Positions 56,852 through 64,000 of a DNA stretch of 64,000 bases are shown here, piece by piece. The notes beneath the pieces were generated by a model that saw nothing but the letters and a program-made list of their open reading frames with translations, was not told where the DNA came from and searched no databases. The translations under genes were made by a program, and so were the position numbers. This DNA comes from Prauserella_A sp040635515 (GTDB taxonomy: Bacteria; Actinomycetota; Actinomycetes; Mycobacteriales; Pseudonocardiaceae), in NCBI GenBank assembly GCA_040635515.1, contig JBEYHY010000001.1, positions 1,116,001-1,180,000 on the forward strand, read 5' to 3'. Position 1 is the stretch's first letter. The number at the start of each line of letters is the position of its first letter.

Positions 56852-58129
56852 GTGATTGCCCGAAACCGTGTCTCGCTGAGGATGCGCACGGCGATCGCCG
56901 CGGCGAGCACGGCGGTGCTCGCCGCGGCGGTCGCCGGATGCGGCGCTACCGACAGCGGCGCCGACCTGGTGCTGGAGTTCCCTTCGTGGCAGGCCGACGA
57001 CGCGTCGTTCTCGCCGTGGTGGCACGAACTCATCGCCGAGTACGAACGGCGCAACCCCGGTGTCGAGATCGACTTCTACCAGGTTCCCTTCGACAGCTTC
57101 GTCGCTCAGCAGACAACGCGGTTCGCGGCCGGTGACCCCGCCGACATCGTGCACCTTCCCGCCGCCAACGCCGTCCAGTTCGCCGCGAGGGGGTGGCTCG
57201 CCCCCATCGACGAGCGGCTCGCTGACACCGACATCCTCCAGGAGTGGACACCGTTGCAGCAGCAACTGTCCTGGGAGGGCAAGACCTACGGCGTGCTGCT
57301 GCTCGGCTACGGCTACGCACTCTTCTACAACGAGGAGCTGCTCACCAAGGCGGGCGTGGACGTGCCGACGTCGCCGGAGGAACTCCTCGCCGCCGCGCGT
57401 GCGGTGTCGGCGCTTCCTCAGGACTCGTTCGGCTTCGGTGCCACGACGGCGCAGAATCCCGACAACTACACGGAACTGACCTCGTTCCTCGTCGGAAACC
57501 ACGCTTCGTGGTCGGACAGCGAGGGCACGATCACGGCGACGAGCCAGGAGGCACTCACCGCGCTGAGCCAGTACCGGGACGTACTGGCGACCGCGCCTCG
57601 GGGAATCCAGTCACAGCAGCGCAACGAACTGTTCCTCAACGGACAGATCGGCATGCTCATCGACGGCCCGTTCCTGCTGTCCGAACTGGACGGAGCGCGG
57701 CCGGAGGTCAAGGAACACCTCAAGGTCGCCGCGCCGCCGTTCGAGGTGACACCGGGCGGAATCAGCAACAGCCTGCACGTACCCGCCGACGCCGATCCCG
57801 AAGTGGCGCAAGCGGTGTGGGAATTCATCGAGCTGGCCGGTGAACCGCGCTGGCAGCAGCGCTACACCGAGGTGACGTCCGTTCCCGCGCCACGCGAGGG
57901 TTCGGTGACCGAGGCGGCGTTGCGCGCGACGCCGGAACTCGAACTGTTCGGCGAACTCGCCGACAACGCGGTCGACATCTTCCCCGAGGCGGCCGACCTG
58001 CGCAGGAACTACGGCAGAGTCGGCGACATCGTCGCCTCCGGCGCCATCCGGCTCATCGCCACCTCGGCCCCCGTCGCGCAAGTGGCCGAGGGGATCCAGC
58101 GTGACCTCGAAGGAGTCGGCGATGAGTGA
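56852..58129 (+). CDS. Sugar ABC transporter substrate-binding lipoprotein (SBP_bac_1)
   Basis: A 425-residue extracytoplasmic sugar-binding lipoprotein. The signal IAAASTAVLAAAVAGC ends at a lipobox Cys near residue 30. The mature part shows the family-1 pattern: LEFPSWQADDASFSPWWHEL near 43, VEIDFYQVPFDSFVAQQTTR near 70 and FLNGQIGMLIDGPFLLSE near 265. I chose the GTG at 56852 because GGAG lies 5 bases upstream; an in-frame start at 56765 would run back through the aldolase end. The ligand is probably a sugar acid or oligosaccharide, judged only from the neighbours. Confidence 0.9.
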   Translation: MIARNRVSLRMRTAIAAASTAVLAAAVAGCGATDSGADLVLEFPSWQADDASFSPWWHELIAEYERRNPGVEIDFYQVPFDSFVAQQTTRFAAGDPADIVHLPAANAVQFAARGWLAPIDERLADTDILQEWTPLQQQLSWEGKTYGVLLLGYGYALFYNEELLTKAGVDVPTSPEELLAAARAVSALPQDSFGFGATTAQNPDNYTELTSFLVGNHASWSDSEGTITATSQEALTALSQYRDVLATAPRGIQSQQRNELFLNGQIGMLIDGPFLLSELDGARPEVKEHLKVAAPPFEVTPGGISNSLHVPADADPEVAQAVWEFIELAGEPRWQQRYTEVTSVPAPREGSVTEAALRATPELELFGELADNAVDIFPEAADLRRNYGRVGDIVASGAIRLIATSAPVAQVAEGIQRDLEGVGDE

Positions 58130-59063
58130 ACCGGCAACCGTGACGGCACCGCCCCCCGGCAAGCGTGCCGGAGGACGAAAGAAGGCCAGGCGGGAGAAGC
58201 TGTTCGCCTACGGCATGCTCACGCCGACGGTGGCGGCGGTCGGCCTGCTCATGGCCTACCCGATCTACGTCGCCATCAACCTCAGCTTCCGCGGCGGCGA
58301 GATCACCGATCTGCAGAACCTCGGCCAGTACCCGCTGACACTGAGTAACTTCTTCTCGGTCATCACCGATCCCGCTCTGCTCGGCGACATCTGGCGCTCC
58401 ATCGTGTACACGGTCGGTGTCGTTGTTCCGGCATTCGCCATCGGCCTCGGGCTCGCCCTGCTGCTCAACAAGGCGTTCCCGGGAAGACGCATCGTGCGGC
58501 CGCTCGCGCTGCTGCCGTGGGCCGTTCCCGGGGTCGCCGTCGCCGCCGCGTTCAGCTGGATGCTCGACAGCTCGTTCGGTGTCATCAACTACCTGCTGCG
58601 CACGGTCGGGCTCATCGACCAGAACGTCGCCTGGCTCGCCGACAGCAACACCGCGATGACCGCCGTGATCATCCCGACGGTGTGGAAGTTCTACCCGTTC
58701 TTCACCCTCGTGCTCGTCGCCGCGCTGCAAGCCATTCCGGGCGACCTCTACGAGGCGGCGCGGATCGACGGCGCTTCGGCATGGCAGCAGTTTCGCTACG
58801 TCACCTGGCCCGCGCTCAAGACACCGGCCGCGCTGGCCATTGTCATCACCGGCATCGGCGTCTTCCGCGAGTTCGACTTCATCTTCCCGCTCACCGGCGG
58901 AGGTCCGGACAACGCGACGCAGACATTGGCGGTCCGGATCTACAACGAGGCGTTCGAGTACTTCAGCTTCGGTGTCTCCGCCGCGGTCGGCGTCATCACC
59001 ATGATCGTCGCGGGTGCGCTGCTGCTGGCGGCCGGCCGCTCCGTCCGACAGGGGCTCAACTGA
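58122..59063 (+). CDS. Sugar ABC transporter permease (MalF/UgpA-like)
   Basis: A 313-residue permease with about six membrane helices. Typical segments are the first helix KLFAYGMLTPTVAAVGLLMA, then IYVAINLSFRGGEITDLQNL near 55, and the EAA loop EAARIDGASAWQQFRYVTWP near 217. The ATG at 58122 overlaps the binding-protein end and has AGGAG 6 bases upstream. It pairs with the next permease. No ATPase gene lies in the cluster, which is common in actinobacteria that use a shared MsiK-type ATPase. Confidence 0.9.
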   Translation: MSEPATVTAPPPGKRAGGRKKARREKLFAYGMLTPTVAAVGLLMAYPIYVAINLSFRGGEITDLQNLGQYPLTLSNFFSVITDPALLGDIWRSIVYTVGVVVPAFAIGLGLALLLNKAFPGRRIVRPLALLPWAVPGVAVAAAFSWMLDSSFGVINYLLRTVGLIDQNVAWLADSNTAMTAVIIPTVWKFYPFFTLVLVAALQAIPGDLYEAARIDGASAWQQFRYVTWPALKTPAALAIVITGIGVFREFDFIFPLTGGGPDNATQTLAVRIYNEAFEYFSFGVSAAVGVITMIVAGALLLAAGRSVRQGLN

Positions 59064-59965
59064 TGGTCACCCTCTCCACCCGCCCGCAGACCCGCCCCGG
59101 CGGGCGGAACCGCTCCGGCGGCCCGCGAAAGCGGGCCAGGACGCCGCGCGAATGGGGCCTGCTCGCGATCAGCCTCGCCGTGCTCGTGGTACTGCTGTTT
59201 CCCGTCTACTGGATGGTGATGACCTCGCTGGTCCCCTCACGGGAACTGCTGACGTCCTCGCCGCCGCTCGTCCCACCGGCCGACACGGCGAGCTTCGACG
59301 CCTACGGCGAGGTGCTTTCCAGCCGTCCCGTCGGGCTCTGGCTGTGGAACTCGGCGCTGGTAACACTCGGCACCGCGCTCATCTCCGTCGTGATCAGCAC
59401 GCTCGGCGGCTACAGTCTCTCCCGGTTCCGCACCAAAGCACAGCAGGCGATGGGGTTCACGCTGCTGTTCAGCCGGATGCTGCCGGGAACACTGCTGATC
59501 ATCCCGGTCTTCGTCATCTTCGCCTCCGTCGGCATGATCAACAACCTGTGGTCGGTGATCCTCGTCAACGTCGCCGCGACGGTTCCCTTCACCACGTGGC
59601 TGATGAAAGGGTTCGTCGACGGCATTCCCGGCGAGATCGAGGAAGCCGCGATGATCGATGGCTGCGGCCGCCTCCGGACACTGTGGACGGTCGTGCTCCC
59701 GCTGCTGCGGCCGGGCCTGGCGACCACCTTCACCTACGCCTCGATTCTCGCCTGGGGCGACTTCCTCTTCGCCAGAACACTGATGCCCAACCCGAGCGAC
59801 TGGACGATCACCGTCGGCATCGCCTCCTTCATCGGCGAGCACAGCGTCGACTGGAGCGGACTGATGGCCGCCGGACTCATGTCGACGCTGCCGATGCTGG
59901 TGCTGTTCGTGTTCCTCGAACCGTTCCTGGTGAAGGGGACCGCCTCCGGCGCCGTCAAGGGGTGA
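59063..59965 (+). CDS. Sugar ABC transporter permease (MalG/UgpE-like)
   Basis: A 300-residue second permease, with a basic N-terminal tail, the helix GLLAISLAVLVVLLFPVYWM, NSALVTLGTALISVVISTLG near 95 and the EAA loop IEEAAMIDGCGRLRTLWTVV near 192. The ATG shares a base with the preceding stop (TGATG), so translation is coupled. It completes the membrane part of the importer. The MDR dehydrogenase gene follows 7 bp later on the same strand, which ties transport to catabolism. Confidence 0.9.
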   Translation: MVTLSTRPQTRPGGRNRSGGPRKRARTPREWGLLAISLAVLVVLLFPVYWMVMTSLVPSRELLTSSPPLVPPADTASFDAYGEVLSSRPVGLWLWNSALVTLGTALISVVISTLGGYSLSRFRTKAQQAMGFTLLFSRMLPGTLLIIPVFVIFASVGMINNLWSVILVNVAATVPFTTWLMKGFVDGIPGEIEEAAMIDGCGRLRTLWTVVLPLLRPGLATTFTYASILAWGDFLFARTLMPNPSDWTITVGIASFIGEHSVDWSGLMAAGLMSTLPMLVLFVFLEPFLVKGTASGAVKG

Positions 59966-59972
59966 ATGTCCG

Positions 59973-60932
59973 ATGTGGATGGCTCGGCTCGCGGGACCGG
60001 GTGTACTCATGCGGGTTCGCGGCGATCCGCCACCCGCCCCCGGGGCGGGGCAGGCGATCGTGGCGATCCGCTACGGCGGGATCTGCGGCAGCGATCTGCC
60101 CTACTTCCGGGACGGCGGCAGGGAAGGCGCCGGTGCGGCGCCGCCTGGCTTCCCGCTGCACGAGATCGTCGGCACTGTCCGCGATCCCGGCGACACCGGG
60201 CTGCTTCCCGGCGCCCCGGTCGTCGGCTGGGCTTCTCGCTCCGACGCGCTGGCCGAGCTGGTCCGCACCGACACGGCCGGGCTCGCCACGCTCCCTCCTG
60301 GCATGAGCTCCGAACCGGCGACCGTGGCCGCCCAGCCGCTCGCGTGCGTGCGCTACGCGATCGACCAGCTCGGCCCCGTGCGCGGGCGCAGCGCGGCGGT
60401 ACTCGGCCTCGGTCCCATCGGCCTGCTGTTCGCCTGGGCGCTGCGGCGGCTGGGCGCGAGCCACGTGACCGGTGTCGATCCCGTCGACCGGACACCCCTT
60501 GCGACGGCATTCGGCCTCGACGACGTCGTGGTCTCCGGCAGTTCCGCGTGGGCGGCCGGGCTCGGCGGGAACCGGCCGGACATCGTGATCGAGGCGGTCG
60601 GGCACCAGAGCACCACACTCACCGACGCGATCACCGCGGTCGCCGATCACGGCACGGTGTACTGCTTCGGGATACCGCTGACGCGGCCCTATCCCGTCGA
60701 CCTCACGGCGGTCGTGCGGCGCAACCTCCGCGTGCTGGGCGGCATCACGCACGACCGGGCGTACTGGCTCGGCGCCGCGCTGGCCGACCTCGCGGACAAC
60801 CCGGCGCTGGGCAGGGAACTCGTCACGCACGTCCTTCCCGCCGCCGATCCGCAACGCGCGTTCACCGCGGCCTGCGCCCCTAAGCCAGGACAGCTCAAGA
60901 TCGTGCTGGACTTCGCGCGGCTCCCGGAGTAG
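59973..60932 (+). CDS. MDR superfamily zinc-type alcohol dehydrogenase-like protein without structural-zinc cysteines
   Basis: A 319-residue medium-chain dehydrogenase. The catalytic-zinc Cys is in YGGICGSDLPYF near residue 38, with HEIVG near 63 as a likely second ligand. The NAD motif GLGPIGLLFAWALRRLG lies near 145, and the C-terminal pattern KPGQLKIVLDF is typical of sorbitol/threonine dehydrogenase-type proteins. The lobe with four structural-zinc Cys is absent, which also shortens the protein. It is the last gene of the rightward operon and ends where the next, convergent dehydrogenase ends. Its likely job is oxidation of a sugar or sugar acid. Confidence 0.86.
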   Translation: MWMARLAGPGVLMRVRGDPPPAPGAGQAIVAIRYGGICGSDLPYFRDGGREGAGAAPPGFPLHEIVGTVRDPGDTGLLPGAPVVGWASRSDALAELVRTDTAGLATLPPGMSSEPATVAAQPLACVRYAIDQLGPVRGRSAAVLGLGPIGLLFAWALRRLGASHVTGVDPVDRTPLATAFGLDDVVVSGSSAWAAGLGGNRPDIVIEAVGHQSTTLTDAITAVADHGTVYCFGIPLTRPYPVDLTAVVRRNLRVLGGITHDRAYWLGAALADLADNPALGRELVTHVLPAADPQRAFTAACAPKPGQLKIVLDFARLPE

Positions 60933-61940
60933 TCAGCGGCGCGGATCGACGTGGATCTTCGGCCCGGCGGCCGAGGGCCGCTCCCCCGCCAGCACGCCTG
61001 CGGCGTCGGCGAGGCCGACGGTGGCCGCGACGAGCGGCGTCGGATCGACCCGGCCGCGCGCGTAGTGCTCGATGGTGCCCGCCAAGCCGGGTGAAGCGCT
61101 GAGCACTCCGACGGCCGTCACGTCCTTGAGTACGAGCGACCTGGTGTCGAGCATGCTCGGCGCCCCGGACAGCCCGATGTACACCACGCGTTTGCCGGCT
61201 CGCACGAACCGCACCGAGGCCGCGGGCGAAGACGGCGCGTTCGACGCGTCGATCACCGCGTCGAACGGCTCGGCGGGTATATCCGCCTCTGTCCACGTCC
61301 TCGCGAAACCCAGTGAGCGGGCGAACTCCAGCGACGTGCCGGTGCGGCCGAGCAGGTGCACCTCGGCACCGGCCGCGCTGGCGAACATCGCCGCCAGCAG
61401 ACCGATCGTTCCCGGGCCGATGATGAGCACCGAGTCGCCTCGGCCGAGCCCGGCTCCCCGGACCGCGCGCAGCGCGTTGCCTCCCGGCTCGACGAGCGCG
61501 CCCGCCGCCGCGCCTACCGTGTCCGGCAAGGCATGCAGCGAACGGGCGGGCACCGCGATCCGCTCGGCGAGCGCACCCGCCCTGCCTCCCCTGATGCCGA
61601 TCTCGGTCCTGAACTCGCACACCCAATGTGTCCCTCCGGCGCAGGAGCGGCAGTGCCCGCAGCCGATCATCGTGTCACCGGTGACCCTGCGGCCCGCCCA
61701 CGCCGGATCGACGCCCGCGCCGACCGAGGTCACGGTGCCCATCCACTCGTGCCCGATCCGGACCGGATAGCGGGCGTTGCCATCGCGCAGGTACTCCATC
61801 TCGCCGGTGAAGAGCTCGACGTCGGTGCCACACACCCCGACCCTTTCGACGTCGACCACCACCTCGCCCGCCGCCGCGACCGGTACCGGAACCTCCTCGA
61901 CACCCGCCGTGTTCTTCGCGGAGATCACGAAAGCGCGCAT
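60933..61940 (-). CDS. Zinc-dependent alcohol dehydrogenase (sorbitol/idonate dehydrogenase-like)
   Basis: A 335-residue MDR enzyme with both zinc sites. The catalytic Cys is in RVGVCGTDVELF near 38, with the His-Glu pair in IGHEWMG near 62. The structural-zinc Cys are in GCGHCRSCAGGTHWVCEF near 87-101. The Rossmann motif GPGTIGLLAAMFASAAG lies near 162. I take the ATG at 61940 (MRAFVIS) because it matches the family start; an in-frame ATG at 61985 would add 15 residues, and neither has a strong ribosome binding site. It is divergent from the dehydratase gene at 62149 and probably acts on a related polyol or sugar acid. Confidence 0.84.
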   Translation of the reverse strand: MRAFVISAKNTAGVEEVPVPVAAAGEVVVDVERVGVCGTDVELFTGEMEYLRDGNARYPVRIGHEWMGTVTSVGAGVDPAWAGRRVTGDTMIGCGHCRSCAGGTHWVCEFRTEIGIRGGRAGALAERIAVPARSLHALPDTVGAAAGALVEPGGNALRAVRGAGLGRGDSVLIIGPGTIGLLAAMFASAAGAEVHLLGRTGTSLEFARSLGFARTWTEADIPAEPFDAVIDASNAPSSPAASVRFVRAGKRVVYIGLSGAPSMLDTRSLVLKDVTAVGVLSASPGLAGTIEHYARGRVDPTPLVAATVGLADAAGVLAGERPSAAGPKIHVDPRR

Positions 61941-62148
61941 CGTGGCGATGTGCTGATCCCTTGCCTCGGTGATGGGAGCGGCCATGACCGCAACGGTAGC
62001 CGCGCTGATCCGGGTCGCGGAATGTCGCGGGGCTTGTGGGGCCCGTGTGGGTCCCCATCGCCGGAAACGCGCGCTCTTCCTGCCCCACCGAAGATCGAGT
62101 AGGCTGCGCGGGAACCGGATACGCCGACCGTCGTACGGGGTTGTTCCG

Positions 62149-63867
62149 ATGGTGACCGAGTTTCGCAGCGCGCACTGGTACGGCGGTGACGACCGCAACG
62201 GCTACATCCATCGCGCGTGGATGCGGCGCGGATTACCGGACAACGCGTTCTCCGGGCGGCCGCACATCGCGATCGCCAACACCGCTTCCGATCTGACTCC
62301 GTGCAACGCACACCTCAACGAGGTCGCCGCGTCCGTGCGGGACGGTATCCACGAGGCGGGCGGTATCGCCCTCAATCTTCCCGTGGTGTCACTCGGCGAG
62401 ACCAACGTGCGCCCCACCGCGATGTTGTGGCGCAACATGGCCGCGATGGCAACCGAGGAACTGTTGCGGGCCAACCCCATCGACGGGGTCGTACTTCTCG
62501 GTGGTTGCGACAAGACCATTCCCGCGCTGCTCATGGCGGCGGCTTCGGTGGATCTGCCCGCGATCGTCGTGCCCGGCGGCCCGATGCTCACCGGAACCTT
62601 CCGGGGCAAGGCACTCGGCTGCGGGACCGACGTGTGGCGGCTCAGCGAGGATGTGCGCGCGGGCGCGCTGTCCCAGGAGGAGTTCATCCGCTCCGAATCG
62701 GCGATGATCCGCAGCAGAGGCCACTGCAACACGATGGGAACCGCGTCGACCATGGCACTGGTCGCCGAAGCGCTCGGCGTGCTCACCCCGGGGCTCGCCG
62801 GAACTCCGGCGCCGGACAGCAGACTGCTTTCGGCCGCGCACGCGAGCGGGCGGCTCGCCGTCGAACTGATCGCCGCCGACCGCAGGCCGAGTACCTTCCT
62901 CACCGCGGGCTCGTTCCACAACGCGATCGTGGCGCTGGCCGCCATCGGCGGGTCGACCAACGCGGTCGTGCATTTGCTCGCGATAGCGGGACGGCTCGGC
63001 ATTCCGCTGACGGTGGCCGACTTCGACCGGGTCGGTGCCGAGGTTCCGCTGCTGGTCGATCTGCAACCGGCCGGCCGATTCCTGATGGAGGACTTCCACA
63101 GGGCCGGTGGCCTCCCCGCCGTGCTTCGCGAGGTGCGCGACCTGCTCGACCCTGCCGCGCTGACGGTCACCGGGCGGCCGCTCGTCGAGTATCTCGGCGA
63201 CGCGCGAAGCTTCGATCCCGCCGTCATCCGGCCGCGCGCCGATCCCGTTCAGCCCGCGGCGGGAATCGCCATGCTCCGGGGAAACCTCGCACCGGACGGG
63301 GCGATCATCAAACCCGCCGCGGCATCGCCGGAGCTGCTGCGGCACAGGGGCAGGGCCGTCGTTTTCGATTCCATCGAGGATTTCCACGCTCGCGTCGACG
63401 ATCCCGATCTCGACGTCGACGCTGATTCGGTGCTGGTGCTACGCGGCTGCGGTCCCCGGGGTTACCCGGGTATGCCGGAGGTGTCGAACATGCCGCTGCC
63501 GAGGAAGCTGCTCGCGCAAGGGGTCCGCGACATGGTGCGCGTCTGCGACGGGCGGATGAGCGGAACGGCGTACGGGACGGTCGTGCTGCACGTCGCCCCG
63601 GAAGCCGCGGCGGGCGGGCCGCTCGCGCTCGTGCGGACGGGAGACCACATCGTGCTCGACGTTCCTTCGCGGCGGCTGGAACTCGACGTGCCCGGCGAGG
63701 AACTGTCGGCGAGGCAACCGAGTGAGGCCAGCGCCGCCGCCTATGCCTCGCCGAGGAGGGGCTGGCAGCGGCTCTACATCGATCACGTTCAGCAGGCGGA
63801 CACCGGCGCCGACCTCGACTTCCTCACCGGCTCCAGTGGTTCGCACGTGAGCAGGGAGTCGCACTAG
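62149..63867 (+). CDS. IlvD/Edd family dehydratase (sugar-acid dehydratase type)
   Basis: A 572-residue iron-sulfur dehydratase of the arabonate/xylonate/gluconate group rather than amino-acid IlvD. The likely cluster ligands are Cys52 in TPCNAHL, Cys120 in GGCDKTIPA and Cys193 in GHCNTMGT, with carbamylable Lys122. The later motif CGPRGYPGMPEVSNMPLP near 445 and VRVCDGRMSGTAYGTVVLHV near 466 form the substrate site. The ATG at 62149 avoids an unrelated upstream extension. It would produce a 2-keto-3-deoxy acid for the aldolases of the cluster and is divergent from the 61940 dehydrogenase. A 21-bp repeat array begins 30 bp after its stop. Confidence 0.9.
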   Translation: MVTEFRSAHWYGGDDRNGYIHRAWMRRGLPDNAFSGRPHIAIANTASDLTPCNAHLNEVAASVRDGIHEAGGIALNLPVVSLGETNVRPTAMLWRNMAAMATEELLRANPIDGVVLLGGCDKTIPALLMAAASVDLPAIVVPGGPMLTGTFRGKALGCGTDVWRLSEDVRAGALSQEEFIRSESAMIRSRGHCNTMGTASTMALVAEALGVLTPGLAGTPAPDSRLLSAAHASGRLAVELIAADRRPSTFLTAGSFHNAIVALAAIGGSTNAVVHLLAIAGRLGIPLTVADFDRVGAEVPLLVDLQPAGRFLMEDFHRAGGLPAVLREVRDLLDPAALTVTGRPLVEYLGDARSFDPAVIRPRADPVQPAAGIAMLRGNLAPDGAIIKPAAASPELLRHRGRAVVFDSIEDFHARVDDPDLDVDADSVLVLRGCGPRGYPGMPEVSNMPLPRKLLAQGVRDMVRVCDGRMSGTAYGTVVLHVAPEAAAGGPLALVRTGDHIVLDVPSRRLELDVPGEELSARQPSEASAAAYASPRRGWQRLYIDHVQQADTGADLDFLTGSSGSHVSRESH

Positions 63868-63896
63868 GCCGCGGACTCGCTCCCGCGCCCGCGCGC

Positions 63897-64000
63897 GAGT
63901 CCCCCGTCCAGGACGCCGAGATCCGCATTCAGGACATCGAGATCCGCGCTCAGGACTCCGAGATGCCCGTTCGGGACGCCGAGATCCGCGTCCAGCCCGC
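63897..64000 (+). repeat. 21-bp tandem repeat array, at least five units (cut by the window edge)
   Basis: The units start at 63897, 63918, 63939, 63960 and 63981. The first is the GAGTCCCCC variant; the others begin GAGATCCGC, GAGATCCGC, GAGATGCCC and GAGATCCGC. The order repeats that at 11562, where the first 19 bases are identical. Confidence 0.9.

Overview
The window is chromosomal DNA of a high-GC actinomycete, most likely a member of the Pseudonocardiaceae (Amycolatopsis/Prauserella-like). The evidence is the very high GC with GTG/TTG starts, many 4-base start/stop overlaps (ATGA, GTGA), several luciferase-like (F420/flavin type) oxidoreductases, a GAF-ANTAR regulator, a polyprenol-phosphomannose synthase, and mycobacterial-style acyl-CoA catabolic enzymes. 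I saw no rRNA, tRNA, CRISPR array, insertion sequence or prophage. The genus is an inference.

Positions 1-22.8 kb form a catabolic island for a CoA-activated, probably polycyclic or terpenoid, acid. It holds a Liv-type ABC importer (livH, a livM-livG fusion, the start of livF), two thiolases (one FadA6-like), two acyl-CoA synthetases (FadD3-like and FadD17-like), a pair of acyl-CoA dehydrogenases (one FadE30-like), five SDR dehydrogenases, a hotdog thioesterase, four LLM oxidoreductases, three SnoaL-like proteins, a VOC protein and an EthD-like protein. Palindromes resembling the KstR2 operator (AnCAAGnnCTTGnT) sit before all seven transcription units. No TetR gene lies in the window, so one unseen regulator probably controls the island. 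It resembles the mycobacterial HIP (steroid C/D-ring) regulon, but ipdAB and echA20-type genes are not seen here.

Positions 22.8-29.3 kb hold a repeat-rich non-coding gap and then a small surface-sugar-type operon (NeuD-like acyltransferase, LMW-phosphatase-like protein, epimerase, nucleotide-sugar dehydrogenase). By eye, each of its four products has a substitution at a normally catalytic position. A YdeP/FdhF molybdopterin oxidoreductase and a strong terminator follow.

Positions 29.3-36 kb hold a divergently GntR-controlled operon: an SsuABC-type importer with an M20 amidohydrolase, a VOC protein and an LLM oxidoreductase. Positions 36-42.5 kb are mixed: a GAF-ANTAR regulator with a hairpin-rich leader, a small membrane protein, a SnoaL protein opposite a LysR regulator, polyprenol-phosphomannose synthase, an M24-fold protein, and a secreted PLD-like protein.

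Positions 43-51 kb are an operon of two unrecognised proteins, a Tat-type solute-binding lipoprotein, a LacI regulator and a complete oligopeptide-type ABC importer. A kinase-fold protein follows. Positions 52.2-63.9 kb are an IclR-associated sugar-acid catabolic locus: KDG kinase, DHDPS-like lyase, enolase-superfamily dehydratase, KDPG aldolase, a sugar ABC importer lacking its own ATPase, two MDR dehydrogenases and an IlvD/Edd dehydratase.

Five arrays of a 21-bp tandem repeat (core GAGATCCGC) lie in the gaps at 11.6, 22.8, 23.2, 39.9 and 63.9 kb. They are the most conspicuous non-coding structure in the window.
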